DNA from: Gigantopelta aegis
Lineage: Eukaryota; Mollusca; Gastropoda; Neomphalida; Peltospiridae
DNA: 64,000 bases
Reading direction: 5' to 3'
NCBI RefSeq assembly: GCF_016097555.1
Contig: NC_054707.1
Span: 48,508,766-48,572,765, forward strand
Shown here: positions 48,701 to 59,890 of the stretch, piece by piece
How positions within the stretch are numbered: the stretch's first letter is position 1
Layout: the number at the start of each line of letters is the position of its first letter
Position numbers and translations under genes: made by a program
The notes under the pieces: generated by a model
The model's database searches: none
What the model saw: only the letters and a program-made list of their open reading frames with translations
What the model was told of the DNA's origin: nothing

Positions 48701-51700
48701 AATCACAAACATTTAGATATTCACTCAGCAAATACATGCCTGCAATCACAAACATTTAGATATTCACTCAGCAAATACATGCCTGCAATCACAAACATTT
48801 AGATACTCATTCAGCAAATACATGCCTGTAAGTGTAACATTCGCATACTCACTCAGCAAATACATGTCTGCAATCACAAACATTTAGATACTCACTCAGC
48901 AAATACATGCCTGCAATCACACATATTTAGATACTCATTCAGCAAATACATGCCTGTAAGTGTAACATTTGGATACTCATTCACCAAATACATGCCTGCA
49001 ATCACAAACATTTAGATACTCAGTCAGCAAATATATTCCTACAATCAACACATCCATGTACTCGCTCAGCCAATACACACCTGCAATCACAAACATTTCA
49101 ATACTCACTCAGCAAATACATGCCTGCAATCACAAATATTTCGATACTCACTCAGCAAATACATGCCTGCAGTCACAAACATTTCGATACTCACTCAGCA
49201 AATACATGCCTGCAATCACAAACATCTACATACTCATTCAGCAAATACATGCCTGCAGTCACAAACATTTCGATACTCACTCAGCAAATACATGCCTGCA
49301 ATCACAAACATCTACATACTCATTCAGCAAATACATGCCTGCAGTCACAAACATTTAAATACTCACTCAGCAAATACATGCCTGCAATCACAAACATTCA
49401 GATACTCATTCAGCAAATATATTCCTGCAATCACAAACATTCAGATACTCATTCAGCAAATAGATGCCTGTAAGTTTAACATTATTGTAATCACACAGCA
49501 AATACTGAGTTTCTCTAGTGGTTACATAACAGATACCAACAGATACTCTAACAGTGGTAATATCACACATACCGACAGATGTTCTAACAGTGGTAATATC
49601 ACACATACCGACAGATTCTCTAATATTGGTAATATCACACATACCGACAGATTCTCTAATAGTGGTAATATCACACATACCGACAGATGCTCTAATGGTG
49701 GTAATATCACACATACCGATATATGTTCTAATGGTGGTAATATCACACATACCAACAGATGTTCCAACAGTGGTAATATCAGACATACAGACAGATGCTC
49801 TAATGGTGGTAATATCACACATACCAACAGATATCAGTGGTAATATCAGACATACTGACAGATGTCCTAACAGTGGTAATATCGCACATACCGACAGATT
49901 CTCTAATTGTGGTAATATCACACATACCGACAGATTCTCTAATAGTGGTAATATCACAGATACCGACAGATGCTCTAATGGTGGTAATATCACAGATACC
50001 GACAGATGCTCTAATGGTGTTAATATCACACATACCGACAGATGCTCTAATGGTGGCAATATCACACATACCGACAGATGCTCTAATGGTGTTAATATCA
50101 CACATACCGACAGATGCTCTAATGGTGTTAATATCACACATACCGACAGATGCTCTAATGGTGTTAATATCACACATACCGACAGATGCTCTAATGGTGT
50201 TAATATCACACATACCGACAGATGCTCTAATGGTGGTAATATCACATATACCGACAGATGCTCTAATGGTTGTAATATCACACATACCGACAGAACCTCT
50301 AATAGTGTTAATATCACACATACCGACAGATGCTCTAATGGTGTTAATATCACATATACCGACAGATACTCTAAAGGTGGTAATATCACACATACCGACA
50401 GATGCTCTAATGGTGGTAATATCACACATACCGACAGATGCTATAATGGTGTTAATATCACATATACCGACAGATGCTCTAATGGTGGTAATATCACACA
50501 TACCGACAGATGCTCTAATGGTTGTTATATCACACATACCGACAGATGCTCTAATGGTGGTAATATCACACATACCGACAGATGCTCTAATGGTTGTTAT
50601 ATCACACATACCGACAGATTCTCTAATGGTGGTAATATCACATATACCGACAGATTCTCTAATCGTGGTGATATCACATATACCGACAGATGCTCTAATA
50701 GTGGTAATATCACACATACCGACAGATGCTCTAATGGTTGTTATATCACACATACCGACAGATGCTCTAATGGTTGTTATATCACACATACCGACAGATG
50801 CTCTAATGGTGGTAATATCACACATACCGACAGATGCTCTAATGGTGGTAATATCACACATACCGACAGATGCTCTAATGGTTGTAATATCACACATACC
50901 GACAGATGCTCTAATGGTGGTAATATCACACATACCGACATATGCTCTAATGGTGCTAAGATCACACATACCGACAGATGCTCTAATGGTGGTAATATCA
51001 CACATACCGACAGATGCTCTAATGGTTGTAATATCACACATACCGACAGATGCTCTAATGGTGGTAATATCACACATACCGACAGATGCTCTAATGGTGG
51101 TAATATCACACATACCGACAGATGCTCTAGTGGTTGTTATATCACACATACCGACAGATGCCTAATGGTGGAAATATCACACATACCGACAGATGCTCTA
51201 ATGGTGTTAATATCACACATACCGACTGATGCTCTAATGGTGGTAATATCACACATACCGACAGATGCTCTAATGGTGGTAATATCACACATACCGACAG
51301 AACGTCTAATGGTTGTTATATCACACATACCGACAGATGCTCTAATGGTGGTAATATAACACATACCGACAGAAGCTCTAATGGTTGTTATATCACACAT
51401 ACCGACAGATTCTCTAATATTGGTAATATCACACATACCGACAGATTCTCTAATAGTGGTAACATCACACATACCGACAGATGCTCTAATGGTGGTAATA
51501 TCACACATACCGATATATGTTCTAATGGTGGTAATATCACACATACCAACAGATGTTCCAACAGTGGTAATATCAGACATACAGACAGATGCTCTAATGG
51601 TGGTAATATCACACATACCAACAGATATCAGTGGTAATATCAGACATACTGACAGATGTCCTAACAGTGGTAATATCGCACATACCGACAGATTCTCTAA

Positions 51701-54700
51701 TTGTGGTAATATCACACATACCGACAGAACCTCTAATGGTGGTAATATCACATATACCGACAGATTCTCTAATAGTGGTAATATCACAGATACCGACAGA
51801 TGCTCTAATGGTGGTAATATCACAGATACCGACAGATGCTCTAATGGTGTTAATATCACACATACCGACAGATGCTCTAAGCAATATCACACATACCGAC
51901 AGATGCTCATGCTCTAATGGTGTTATATCACACATACCGACAGATGCTCTAATGGTGTTAATATCACACATACCGACAGATGCTCTAATGGTGTTAATAT
52001 CACACATACCGACAGATGCTCTAATGGTGTTAATATCACACATACCGACAGATGCTCTAATGGTTGTTAATATCACACATACCGACAGAGCTCTAATGGT
52101 TGTAATATCACACATACCGACAGATGCTCTAATGGTGTTATATCACACATACCGACAGATGCTCTAATGGTGGTAATATCACACATACCGACAGATGCTC
52201 TAATGGTGGTAATATCACACATACCGACAGATGCTCTAATGGTGGTAATATCACACATACCGACAGATGCTCTAATGGTGGTAATATCACAGATACCGAC
52301 AGATGCTCTAATGGTGATAATATTACACATACCGACAGATGCTCTAATGGTTGTTATATCACACATACCGACAGAAGCTCTAATGGTTGTTATATCACAC
52401 ATACCGACAGATGCTCTAATGGTGGTAATATCACACATACCGACAGATGCTCTAATGGTGGTAATATCACACATACCGACAGATGCTCTAATGGTGGTAA
52501 TATCACACATACCGACAGATGCTCTAATGGTGTATATCACACATACCGACAGATGCTCTAATGGTGCTAATATCACACATACCGACAGATGCTCTAATGG
52601 TGGTAATATCACACATACCGACAGATGCTCTAATGGTTGTAATATCACACATACCGACAGATGCTCTAATGGTGGTAATATCACACATACCGACAGATGC
52701 TCTAATGGTGGTAATATCACACATACCGACAGATGCTCTAATGGTTGTTATATCACACATACCGACAGATGCTCTAATGGTGGTAATATCACACATACCG
52801 ACAGATGCTCTAATGGTGGTAATATCACACATACCGACAGATGCTCTAATGGTGGTAATATCACACATACCGACAGATGCTCTAATGGTGGTAATATCAC
52901 ACATACCGACAGAACGTCTAATGGTTGTTATATCACACATACCGACAGATGCTCTAATGGTGGTAATATCACACATACCGACAGAACGTCTAATGGTTGT
53001 TATATCACACATACCGACAGATGCTCTAATGGTGGTAATATCACACATACCGACAGAAGCTCTAATGGTTGTTATATCACACATACCGACAGAAGCTCTA
53101 ATGGTGGTTATATCACACATACCGACAGAAGCTCTAATGGTTGTTATATCACACATACCGACAGAAGCTCTAATGGTTGTTATATCACACATACTGATAG
53201 GAGCTCCAATGGTTGTAATATCACACATACCGACAGAAGCTCTAATGGTTGTTATATCACACATACCGAGAGAAGCTCTAATGGTTGTTATATCACACAT
53301 ACTGATAGGAGCTCCAATGGTTGTAATATCACACATACCGACAGAAGCTCTAATGGTTGTTATATCACACATACTGCTAGGAGCTCCAATGGTTGTAATA
53401 TCACACATACTGACAGAAGCTCTAATGGTGGTTATATCACACATACCGACAGATGCTCTAATGGTGGTAATATCACATATACCGACAGAAGCTCATTGGT
53501 TGTTATATCACACCTACCGACAGAAGCTCTAATGGTTGTTATATCACACATACTGATAGGAGCTCCAGTGGTTGTAATATCACACATACCGACAGAAGCT
53601 CTAATGGTTGTTATATCACACATACCAACAGAAGCTCTAATGGTTGTTATATCACACATACTGATACGAGCTCCAATGGTTGTAATATCACACATACCAA
53701 CAGAAGCTCTAATGGTGGTAATATCATACATACCAACAGAAGCTCTAATGGTGGTAATATCACACATACCAACAGAAGCTCTAATGGTGGTAATATCACA
53801 CATACCAACAGAAGCTCTAATGGTGGTTATATCACACATACCGACAGATGCTCTAATGGTGGTAATATCACACATACCGACAGAAGCTCTAATGGTTGTA
53901 ATATCACACATACCGACAGATGCTCTAATGGTTGTAATATCATAGCTCTCCAGGTGATAGATAACCTTCTCGATGGCTACGATTCCCTCTTCTGGTGTGA
54001 ACACTACTTCGTGATGCTCAGTTCCTAAATACTTGGCAACCTGCCAATTAGTAAACATGATCACATTTCAAAACAATATCTTATGAATCTAAGTATTAGG
54101 TGCTTGACTAGAGCCTCGTGTATTCAAATGAGCTAGGTCACATTACCTCTCTTGCCTTTTGAATGACTGACCTCTAAGCGTGATTTCTGTCCCGGATTGG
54201 GCCCCTGGCCTCCAGAGGTCGAACCCGGGGTGGATATGCTCGAAACCTTAGTGGTATATGAGCATGTTAAAAACATTACATTACATTACATCTAAGCGTG
54301 GGGGCTTGGTGGTCTAATGACGTCACGACGTGGCTGACCTCTAAGCGTCGGTGCTAGGTTAATGGCTTTGGCAGCTTTCAACTGACCTCGATGACCGGGA
54401 TGAATGGGTTTGGCAGCTGTCGAGGGTCAGGAAACGGAAGTCGTTAATGACCCTGGCTTACGGAGGGGTGATTATGCAGCTGTTGGGGGTCCTTTGATAT
54501 ATGCAGAAAACAAATGGAGGCGGAAGTCAGTAAGGACTCGTAGAGAGGGTATCTCGGTTACGAGAAAAGAGTCGGGTGTGCCGTGGGAACCTGACCTCTA
54601 AGAGTGCTAACGGGGTTAATGGTTTTGACAGGTGTGGACTGAGTGGAATGTCTCTTTGTGTGGTATAATGAGAACCAGATGTGACCCTTGGTAACGGGGA

Positions 54701-57700
54701 GTCTTAGAGTGTAAATCTCAGGGGAAAAACCCCAGGATGTATTATCTCCCTATATGATGACCGACGTAGCGTGGGTACGCTATGGTTTTGGCAGCTGTAC
54801 AAATAATGTTAGAGGAAAATTCTACCAGGTCGTTAACCTTTAAGCCTGGCATCAATGTAAAATAATGGATTTTGCAGCTGTTGTGGTGAGCGTCGGTATG
54901 CTATGGATCATTGGATGGCGTGGGGTGTGACGTCACAAAAAATGCCCCAGACATTGCTGTATTAAAAAAAAAAAAAAAGCCACATTATTATCGGCCTCAG
55001 TGGTGGTTAAGCCATAGTACCGGTAGGTATTGGGTTCATATCCGGATATCAACTGGTGTAATGTACTTTTCACTAACCATTATCTCCCACTGTCCTGGAC
55101 AGGTAGATCGTAGATAGCTTAACTGCGTGCGTGTGTCCAGGATAGCGTGCTTAAACCTTAATGTCACAGAGACGTCCATGTGTATTATATTAGGTTGCTA
55201 GAGTGTTGTTTTGTTTTGAAATACAACCCTTCTTTGATATCTCGCAATGGTCGCACAATGGTAATTTCAGAAAAAAAGCTGACAAAAGCATTAATGATTG
55301 TTACTTTTTTTTTTGGGGGGGGGGCTTTAATTCGCGGGGGGGGGGGCTCTGGCTCTGGCTCTGGCTGTAGCTCTTGTTGCTGCTGCTTTTACTACTTTTG
55401 CTGCTGTTGCTGCTGCTTTTATTACTTTTGCTGTTGCTGCTTTTGCTACTGCTGTAGTTGTTGCTGCTGCTGCTGTTGAGAAGGGTTATTTTTCCAACAA
55501 TCCATATGTTTATTTCGCACGTGACGAGTTAGATCATGAGGCCATACATACGTCTTAGAACAAATATAACACTGATTCGTGATATTGACTGTTGGATGAC
55601 TCAAAGTGAAATGATGATATCTGACATTTTAGGCCTATACTCGTCTGACGCCATTAGACCACGCCCCACGCTAGAGGTCAGCCAATCAGAGCTCAGGACA
55701 GGTCATGTGACCTAGCTGATTTGCATACATGAGGCTCAAGTGATGCACCTACTACTAATCTAGTACTGAATGCTATAAAGAGGAAACCTTTTGGATTAAC
55801 AAGCAAATGATATCAAACCGGCCTCGGTGGCGCAGTGGTTAAGCCATCGGACTACAGGCTGGTAGGTACAGGGTTCGCAGCCCGGTACCGGCTCCAACCC
55901 AGAGCGAGTTCTTAAGGGCTCAGTGGGTAGGTGTAAGGCCACTACACCCTCTTCTCTCTCACTAACCACTAACCAACTAACAACTAACCCACTGTCCTGG
56001 ATATACATCCCAGATAGCTGAGATGTGTGCCCAGGACAGCGTGCTTGAACCTTAATTGGATATAAGCACGAAAATAAGTTGAAATCAATGAAATCAATCA
56101 ATGATATCAAAATGAAAGCCTTTAATACTTGAGTCCTGTGTATCTCCCTCTTATCTATAAATGCTACTGGAATACTAAACGTGCATTACTAGAATATATT
56201 TGCTTAAAACCAAACAACAATTATCTAATACCTAAATAAGATAACAGGTGTGCATACAAAAAACCACAGCTACATGTATATTACAAAAAAACCCACATGT
56301 ATATGTAACAATTAACTTTAATTATCTTTCATTAAGTCTACCGTTATAGGTAATATAGGTTTACATTACTTTCTTAGCTGCAGTTAAATCAGGACTTCCC
56401 TCCATGCCAATAGCAAACGTCTGGATGGGATACGTTAACTTCATCTCTTTCGCCTTCTTCACAACAATCGCAGTGACTAGACTGGAGTCGAGACCACCTG
56501 TCAACAAACACAGAAATCTCAATCTGAACGGGAAAAAAATGTTACCACAACCTATAGCGATATTTGAGTGCATAGCCTGTCTTTAAAGGTGGATTAAGAC
56601 GTGTTGATTATGACTGACCTGAGAGTAAACATCCAATCCGTCTTTCGGCCATCATCCGCTTCTCTACAGCTGCTTCTAGACACGTCACAATGTTCTTCTT
56701 AATGTTGTCCGCTGAAATAGTGAACACAATCATTACTTCATGCTAACTTCAGGGGCTATGGAACGGGGGTGGAGTAGCAGGAGCCATGATCCTCCCACTT
56801 TTCTGAGTTATTATGCTCAGCAAGCTGGAAACGCCCCTGAACCCTCCCCCATTACTAACAGGTTCAGGCCCTTAAATGTCCATACCTTAGGTCATTGCAG
56901 TGACTTTGGCCCACCCATGACGAAATACACTCCGCAGGCCCTGAACTTAAACATGTTACCAGTCTCGGCGATGTCGTGGTTAAGCCATCGGACATATGAC
57001 TAGTAGGTAGTAGGTTCACAGCCCGGTATCGTCTCCCACCCAGAGCAACTTTTAAAAATTCAATGGGTATGTGTAAGACCACTGCAGCATATTCTCTCTG
57101 ACTAACCACTAAGAACTAATAACTAACCCAATGTCCTGGACAGACCGCCCAGATAGCTGAGGTGTGTGCACAAGGCAGCGTGATTGAACTTTAATTGGAT
57201 ATAAGCACAAAAATAAGTTGAAATGAATGAAATAAACATGTTATTTTTAAAGCATGTCAACTCCAGAAAATCTATATAAAAAACATTAATTTTCTTACCC
57301 AAAATACTTTCTTACTGTCTACATTTTGACTTACTTAATGGAGGACATATAGTTTTGTAAACTGGCTCTGTCCCCATCTTGTGATATCTCGCTCTTTCTT
57401 TAAACTGGGCATGACCCAAATGGTCAAGGTCATATACCTCCACATGTCCTGGGGAAAATAGCTGGATATCTGCATCTTTGTCCGTGAAGCCATGACTAAG
57501 ACCAAATAAACCTGGAAAAAAGTAAATCAGTCATCTATTGAGTGGTACGCAGTTGTGAAAAAGTCGTTTTAAGACGAAGAGTGGAACCATTCTTGTACAA
57601 GTTTGGACTTGTCTTTCATGACTAGTTTGGTCAACAGCCACCCACACAATTTCCCCAAACAGCAAAGCATCCACGCACCCGAAACCCAAAACCCACCCAC

Positions 57701-59297
57701 CCATCCATCCATCTATCCACCCACACAAACCATCCATCCATCTCCATAATCCATCTATTCATCCACCCACACACTATTCATCCACCCACACACCCTCCAT
57801 CCATCCACCCACCCACCCATCCACCCACCCATCCATCCCTCCACCCACACACACACCCTCCATCCACCCATCCACCCACCCATACATCCCTCCAACCACC
57901 CATCCACTCTCCATCCATCCATCCACCCTCCATCAACCCTCCATCCATCCATCCACCCTCCATCAACCCATCCATCCATCCACCTACCCACACACCCTCC
58001 ATCCACCCATCCATTCATCCATCCATTCATCCATCCATCCACCCACTCATCCACCCACCCATCCATCCACTCACTGATTCAAAACAAGAGGACAATTTAA
58101 AACATTACCTTTTGCTTCAGAACACACGGCGAGGAATCCCTTATCTGTAATGAGTCTGTACATTGGTCGAATGCCGGCCGAGTCACGACCCAGGATGACC
58201 TTTCTGTTCGTCGTGTCGAGAAGACAGAAGCTGAAGACCCCGTCAAGATGACTGGCAGTGAATTCCGCGCCAAACTTGGCGTACAGGTGGATTATTGGTT
58301 CACCGTCGCACTCTGTGCTGGTGTTCAGATCAAACTCCTCAGTGAGCTGTGGAACACACAACACTGTTCATTGTAAACTCATCAGGAGTTTAGTTCTAAG
58401 ATTTGACTGGATGCCCATGGCTTTGACTTAGGGAATTTTAGCGTCATTTTACAAAAGAATTGGGAATTTTCAGTGTCATATCAAAAACACACACCCTGCT
58501 CAAGGCGAAAAAAAATTTCATGTCCCGATTTTTTACATTCCTGTGAATGTGGTCAGAAAGCAGCTCGGCTAGCCAGCAGAAAACACCTCAGAATAGCCCT
58601 AGAAGGGGTCAATTTTTCAAAAAATTTGGGGGGGAGGGCCCCCCAGACCCCCCGCCACGAGCTTCGCCAGACACCTCTACCCCCCCCCCTCCCCTGCAAA
58701 ATTTCCTGCGCACGCTCCTGAAGAGGCAAAATCAGTATTTAACGTACGAATATAAAACGCAGTATTCTATCTCTTAACCAGAGTTAATTTAAATCTTTTC
58801 AAGCCAAAATGTATTTACAGCACATGCACTTGCAGTTTGCTTGTACATCATATGTAAAACATGGCATCTGTAGTGTTAATTTCAGTAGACGGTTTAATTT
58901 TGATATGTAGATCATCACTATGGAGCAGCCAATGACATGTCTTTAAATATTTTTCGAATATCTATTGGATACAGCCGTGTTATAGAATAAATATCATACA
59001 GTGTTCTTTCAAACGGTTGTGTAAGAAAATTTGTTGTTCCACACTCACCAGTTTGTGGTTATAGATTTCTCCGTTGTAGATGAGCCAAATGTGAGGGTGT
59101 GTGTACAGCCTCATGGGCTGCATACCGCGGATGTCGTCAACGATGGCCAAGCGGTGGAAGCCGAGGCAGCAGTTGCGGAAGTGGTTGATGTTCTCGATCC
59201 GGAACGTGTCGGGTCCACGGTGTGTGATGGTGTGCACGGCACTACACTGTACTGACACGTCGTCATCACTGCCAAACACAGCCCATATACCACACAT
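45764..59297 (-). CDS. ASNS: Asparagine synthetase (glutamine-hydrolysing), 9 coding exons, 550 aa
   Basis: Makes asparagine from aspartate, glutamine and ATP in the cytosol. Exons in order on the minus strand: 59297-59049, 58346-58109, 57511-57335, 56711-56619, 56497-56370, 54040-53914, 48696-48489, 47850-47613, 45958-45764. Every junction keeps phase and the total is 1,653 bp. The N-terminal glutaminase domain begins [12 protein letters not shown] with nucleophile Cys2 and contains HRGPD and NGEIYNH. The synthetase domain has the ATP pyrophosphate loop SGGLDSS (252-258), [48 protein letters not shown] and the C-terminal [11 protein letters not shown]. Length is close to vertebrate ASNS (about 561). 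Intron 6 splits Gly338 and consists of splice-site repeats. A 5' UTR exon and promoter lie near 59.9-60.05 kb. Confidence 0.97.
46320..46735. mobile_element. Imperfect TIR element in ASNS intron 8
   Basis: The left edge (TAATTAGTCTCCACGAGTAC) faces a diverged complement at the right edge (ATGGAGGCCATACTTGTAAT), and CGAGTACTCG palindromes occur near both ends. The rest of intron 8 holds two SINEs. Confidence 0.45.
47082..47285 (+). repeat. Degraded SINE in ASNS intron 8
   Basis: It contains CATATAAAAGATCCCTTGCT, CATCCAATAGCCAATGATTA and a tail GTGTTGTTAAACAAAACAC. It is oriented against ASNS transcription. Confidence 0.75.
47405..47575 (-). repeat. SINE fragment in ASNS intron 8
   Basis: The minus strand of AGCAAGGATCTTTTATATGC, GGATAGCACATCCCACAGCC and GGCACACTGGCTGGAGCG gives the SINE body. 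It ends about 40 bp from the exon 8 donor, in the same orientation as ASNS. Confidence 0.8.
48192..48488 (-). repeat. ASNS: Five 63-bp units starting with the ASNS intron 7 donor
   Basis: Exon 7 ends GCGTGGGG and the native donor GTAAGGATGGCAGTG follows at 48,488. The same start GTAAGGACGGCAGTG recurs at 48,425, 48,362, 48,299 and 48,236, exactly 63 bp apart. Each unit also contains GTAAGTGAGTA near its end, directly before the next GTAAGG, so donor-like sites come in pairs. The array is intronic and about half of the 638-bp intron. Confidence 0.95.
48661..49508 (-). repeat. ASNS: 43-bp array of ASNS intron 6 splice acceptor plus exon 7 start
   Basis: On the minus strand the native acceptor reads TTTGTGATTGCAG|GCATGTATTTGCTGAGTGAG (exon 7 from 48,696). 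About 19-20 tandem units of 43 bp repeat this junction, giving plus-strand CAGCAAATACATGCCTGC near 48,727, 48,770, 48,898, 49,110, 49,153, 49,196, 49,239, 49,282, 49,325 and 49,368. The acceptor AG is kept in nearly all units, including variants ending TTACAG. 43 is not a multiple of 3 and the unit has TAA and TGA in some frames, so only the exon-proximal acceptor yields normal protein. Confidence 0.95.
49511..53941 (-). repeat. ASNS: 36-bp array of ASNS exon 6 end plus splice donor, about 122 copies
   Basis: Exon 6 ends with codons for DITTIRASV plus G (53,914), followed by the donor GTATGTGT. The 36-bp unit is exactly these last 28 exon bases plus the first 8 intron bases, and it repeats head to tail to 49,511. 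Most units keep GTATGT, a strong match to U1 snRNA; variants give GTATAT or GTATCT. Because 36 = 12 codons without a stop, the minus strand reads [12 protein letters not shown] repeatedly (open over 51,149-49,815 and, together with exon 6, 54,064-53,432). Units near the exon show 72-bp dimers with GAPIS variants. Long plus-strand ORFs here are by-products of the same repeat. Confidence 0.97.
54093..55768. mobile_element. TIR element of about 1.7 kb in ASNS intron 5
   Basis: The left end (AGGTGCTTGACTAGAGCCTC, then GAGCTAGGTCACATTACC) matches the complement of the right end (GGTCATGTGACCTAGCTGAT to GATGCACCT) over about 60 bp, and GACCTCTAAGCGTG / CACGCTAGAGGTC extend the match inwards. It encloses a SINE end at 54,191-54,292 with an (ATTAC)n tail, a SINE at 54,991-55,180, G runs at 55,315-55,348 and a CTG-rich tract to 55,478. 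No transposase is recognised. Confidence 0.65.
54991..55180 (+). repeat. SINE in ASNS intron 5, third type
   Basis: CGGCCTCAGTGGTGGTTAAG (head), ATTGGGTTCATATCC (B-box region) and CCACTGTCCTGGACAG (body) match the 55.82 kb copy, with a shorter tail. Confidence 0.75.
55819..56105 (+). repeat. Complete SINE in ASNS intron 5, third type
   Basis: Head CGGCCTCGGTGGCGCAGTGG with B-box-like CAGGGTTCGCAGCC; body CCTCTTCTCTCTCACTAACC and CCCAGATAGCTGAGATGTGT; tail GGATATAAGCACGAAAATAA followed by GAAATCAAT repeats. Antisense to ASNS. Confidence 0.85.
56958..57242 (+). repeat. SINE in ASNS intron 3, third type
   Basis: Full-length but diverged copy of the 55.82 kb SINE, with GTGGTTAAGCCATCGGACAT in the head and GGATATAAGCACAAAAATAA in the tail. 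Confidence 0.85.
57690..58077. repeat. (CCAT/CCAC)n minisatellite in ASNS intron 2
   Basis: Tandem 4-bp words arranged in longer blocks. The minus-strand ORFs over it are Gly-Trp-Met-Asp runs and are not genes. Confidence 0.9.
58490..58735. other. Low-complexity repeat-like block in ASNS intron 1
   Basis: G-rich (GGGGGGGAGGGCCCCCC) then C-rich sequence resembling the ends of interspersed repeats. Boundaries are unclear, and the overlapping ORFs lack domains. Confidence 0.3.
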
Positions 59298-59338
59298 GCT
59301 GATAACCTACAAATAGCAAACCCACCCATGTTGATAAC

Positions 59339-59340
<2 letters not shown>
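59289..59340 (-). repeat. ASNS: Tandem duplication of ASNS exon 1 acceptor and start codon
   Basis: On the minus strand AG|GTTATCAACATGGGTGG (ATG at 59,329) is followed 32 bp later by AG|GTTATCAGCATGTGTGG, whose ATG (59,297) starts ASNS. Both copies have acceptor-like AG; the first sits at the end of a (CT)30 tract, a strong pyrimidine tract. If the outer acceptor is used, the mRNA carries an out-of-frame upstream ATG. Confidence 0.75.
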
Positions 59341-59405
<65 letters not shown>

Positions 59406-59667
59406 ATAGAGAAGAGGCACAGGCAGAGACAGAGAGTGTTAGTTTGTTTTGTTTAACGACACAACTAGAGCAGACTGATATATTAATCATCGGCTATTGG
59501 ATGTAAAATATTTGGTAATTTTGACATATAGTCTAAGAGAAAAAAAAATATCTCATAGACAAGATAGCACATACCACTGCCTTTAATATACCAGTCGTGG
59601 AGCACTGGCTGGAATGAGATATAGCCCAATGGCACACCACCCATCAGATGAGGCTTTACCACTGGCC

Positions 59668-59732
<65 letters not shown>
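59341..59732 (-). repeat. SINE between two (GA)n tracts, ASNS 5' UTR intron
   Basis: (GA)n at 59,341-59,400 and about 59,671-59,732 border a minus-strand SINE (59,430-59,670) with GTTTGTTTAACGACACAACT as tail complement and TACCAGTCGTGGAGCACTGG as body. On the ASNS strand the inner (CT)n tract directly precedes the exon 1 acceptor. Confidence 0.8.
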
Positions 59733-59734
<2 letters not shown>

Positions 59735-59890
59735 AAGAAAGAGAAAGAAAGAAAGAAAAACGGACAGACAGCGACAGAGATGGATGGACTGGCAGACAAC
59801 CATCCATCCATGAATCCATGATCCATCCGTATATTCGTTCATCCATTCATTCATCAATAAAATGCAATACACAATATAATACACACGTAC

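Noticed and set aside
49554..51359. 601-codon plus-strand ORF with [12 protein letters not shown] repeats, and similar long ORFs to 53,945
   Set aside because: All frames of the 36-bp repeat are open on both strands because 36 is a multiple of 3 and the unit lacks stops. The minus-strand relation to ASNS exon 6 explains the sequence.
49511..53913. CRISPR-like regular array
   Set aside because: There are no unique spacers; units are head to tail. The context is a eukaryotic intron.
49511..53913. Array as a normal coding part of ASNS
   Set aside because: The canonical donor at 53,913 and acceptor at 48,697 rejoin the conserved sequence in frame with no insert, and the array's frame breaks repeatedly.
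55180..55479. Cysteine-rich ORF at its 3' end
   Set aside because: The Cys run is a translation of a CTG/TTGCTGC-rich tract with no start context or homology.
57755..58066. Gly-Trp-Met-Asp repeat protein
   Set aside because: Product of the CCAT/CCAC minisatellite within ASNS intron 2.
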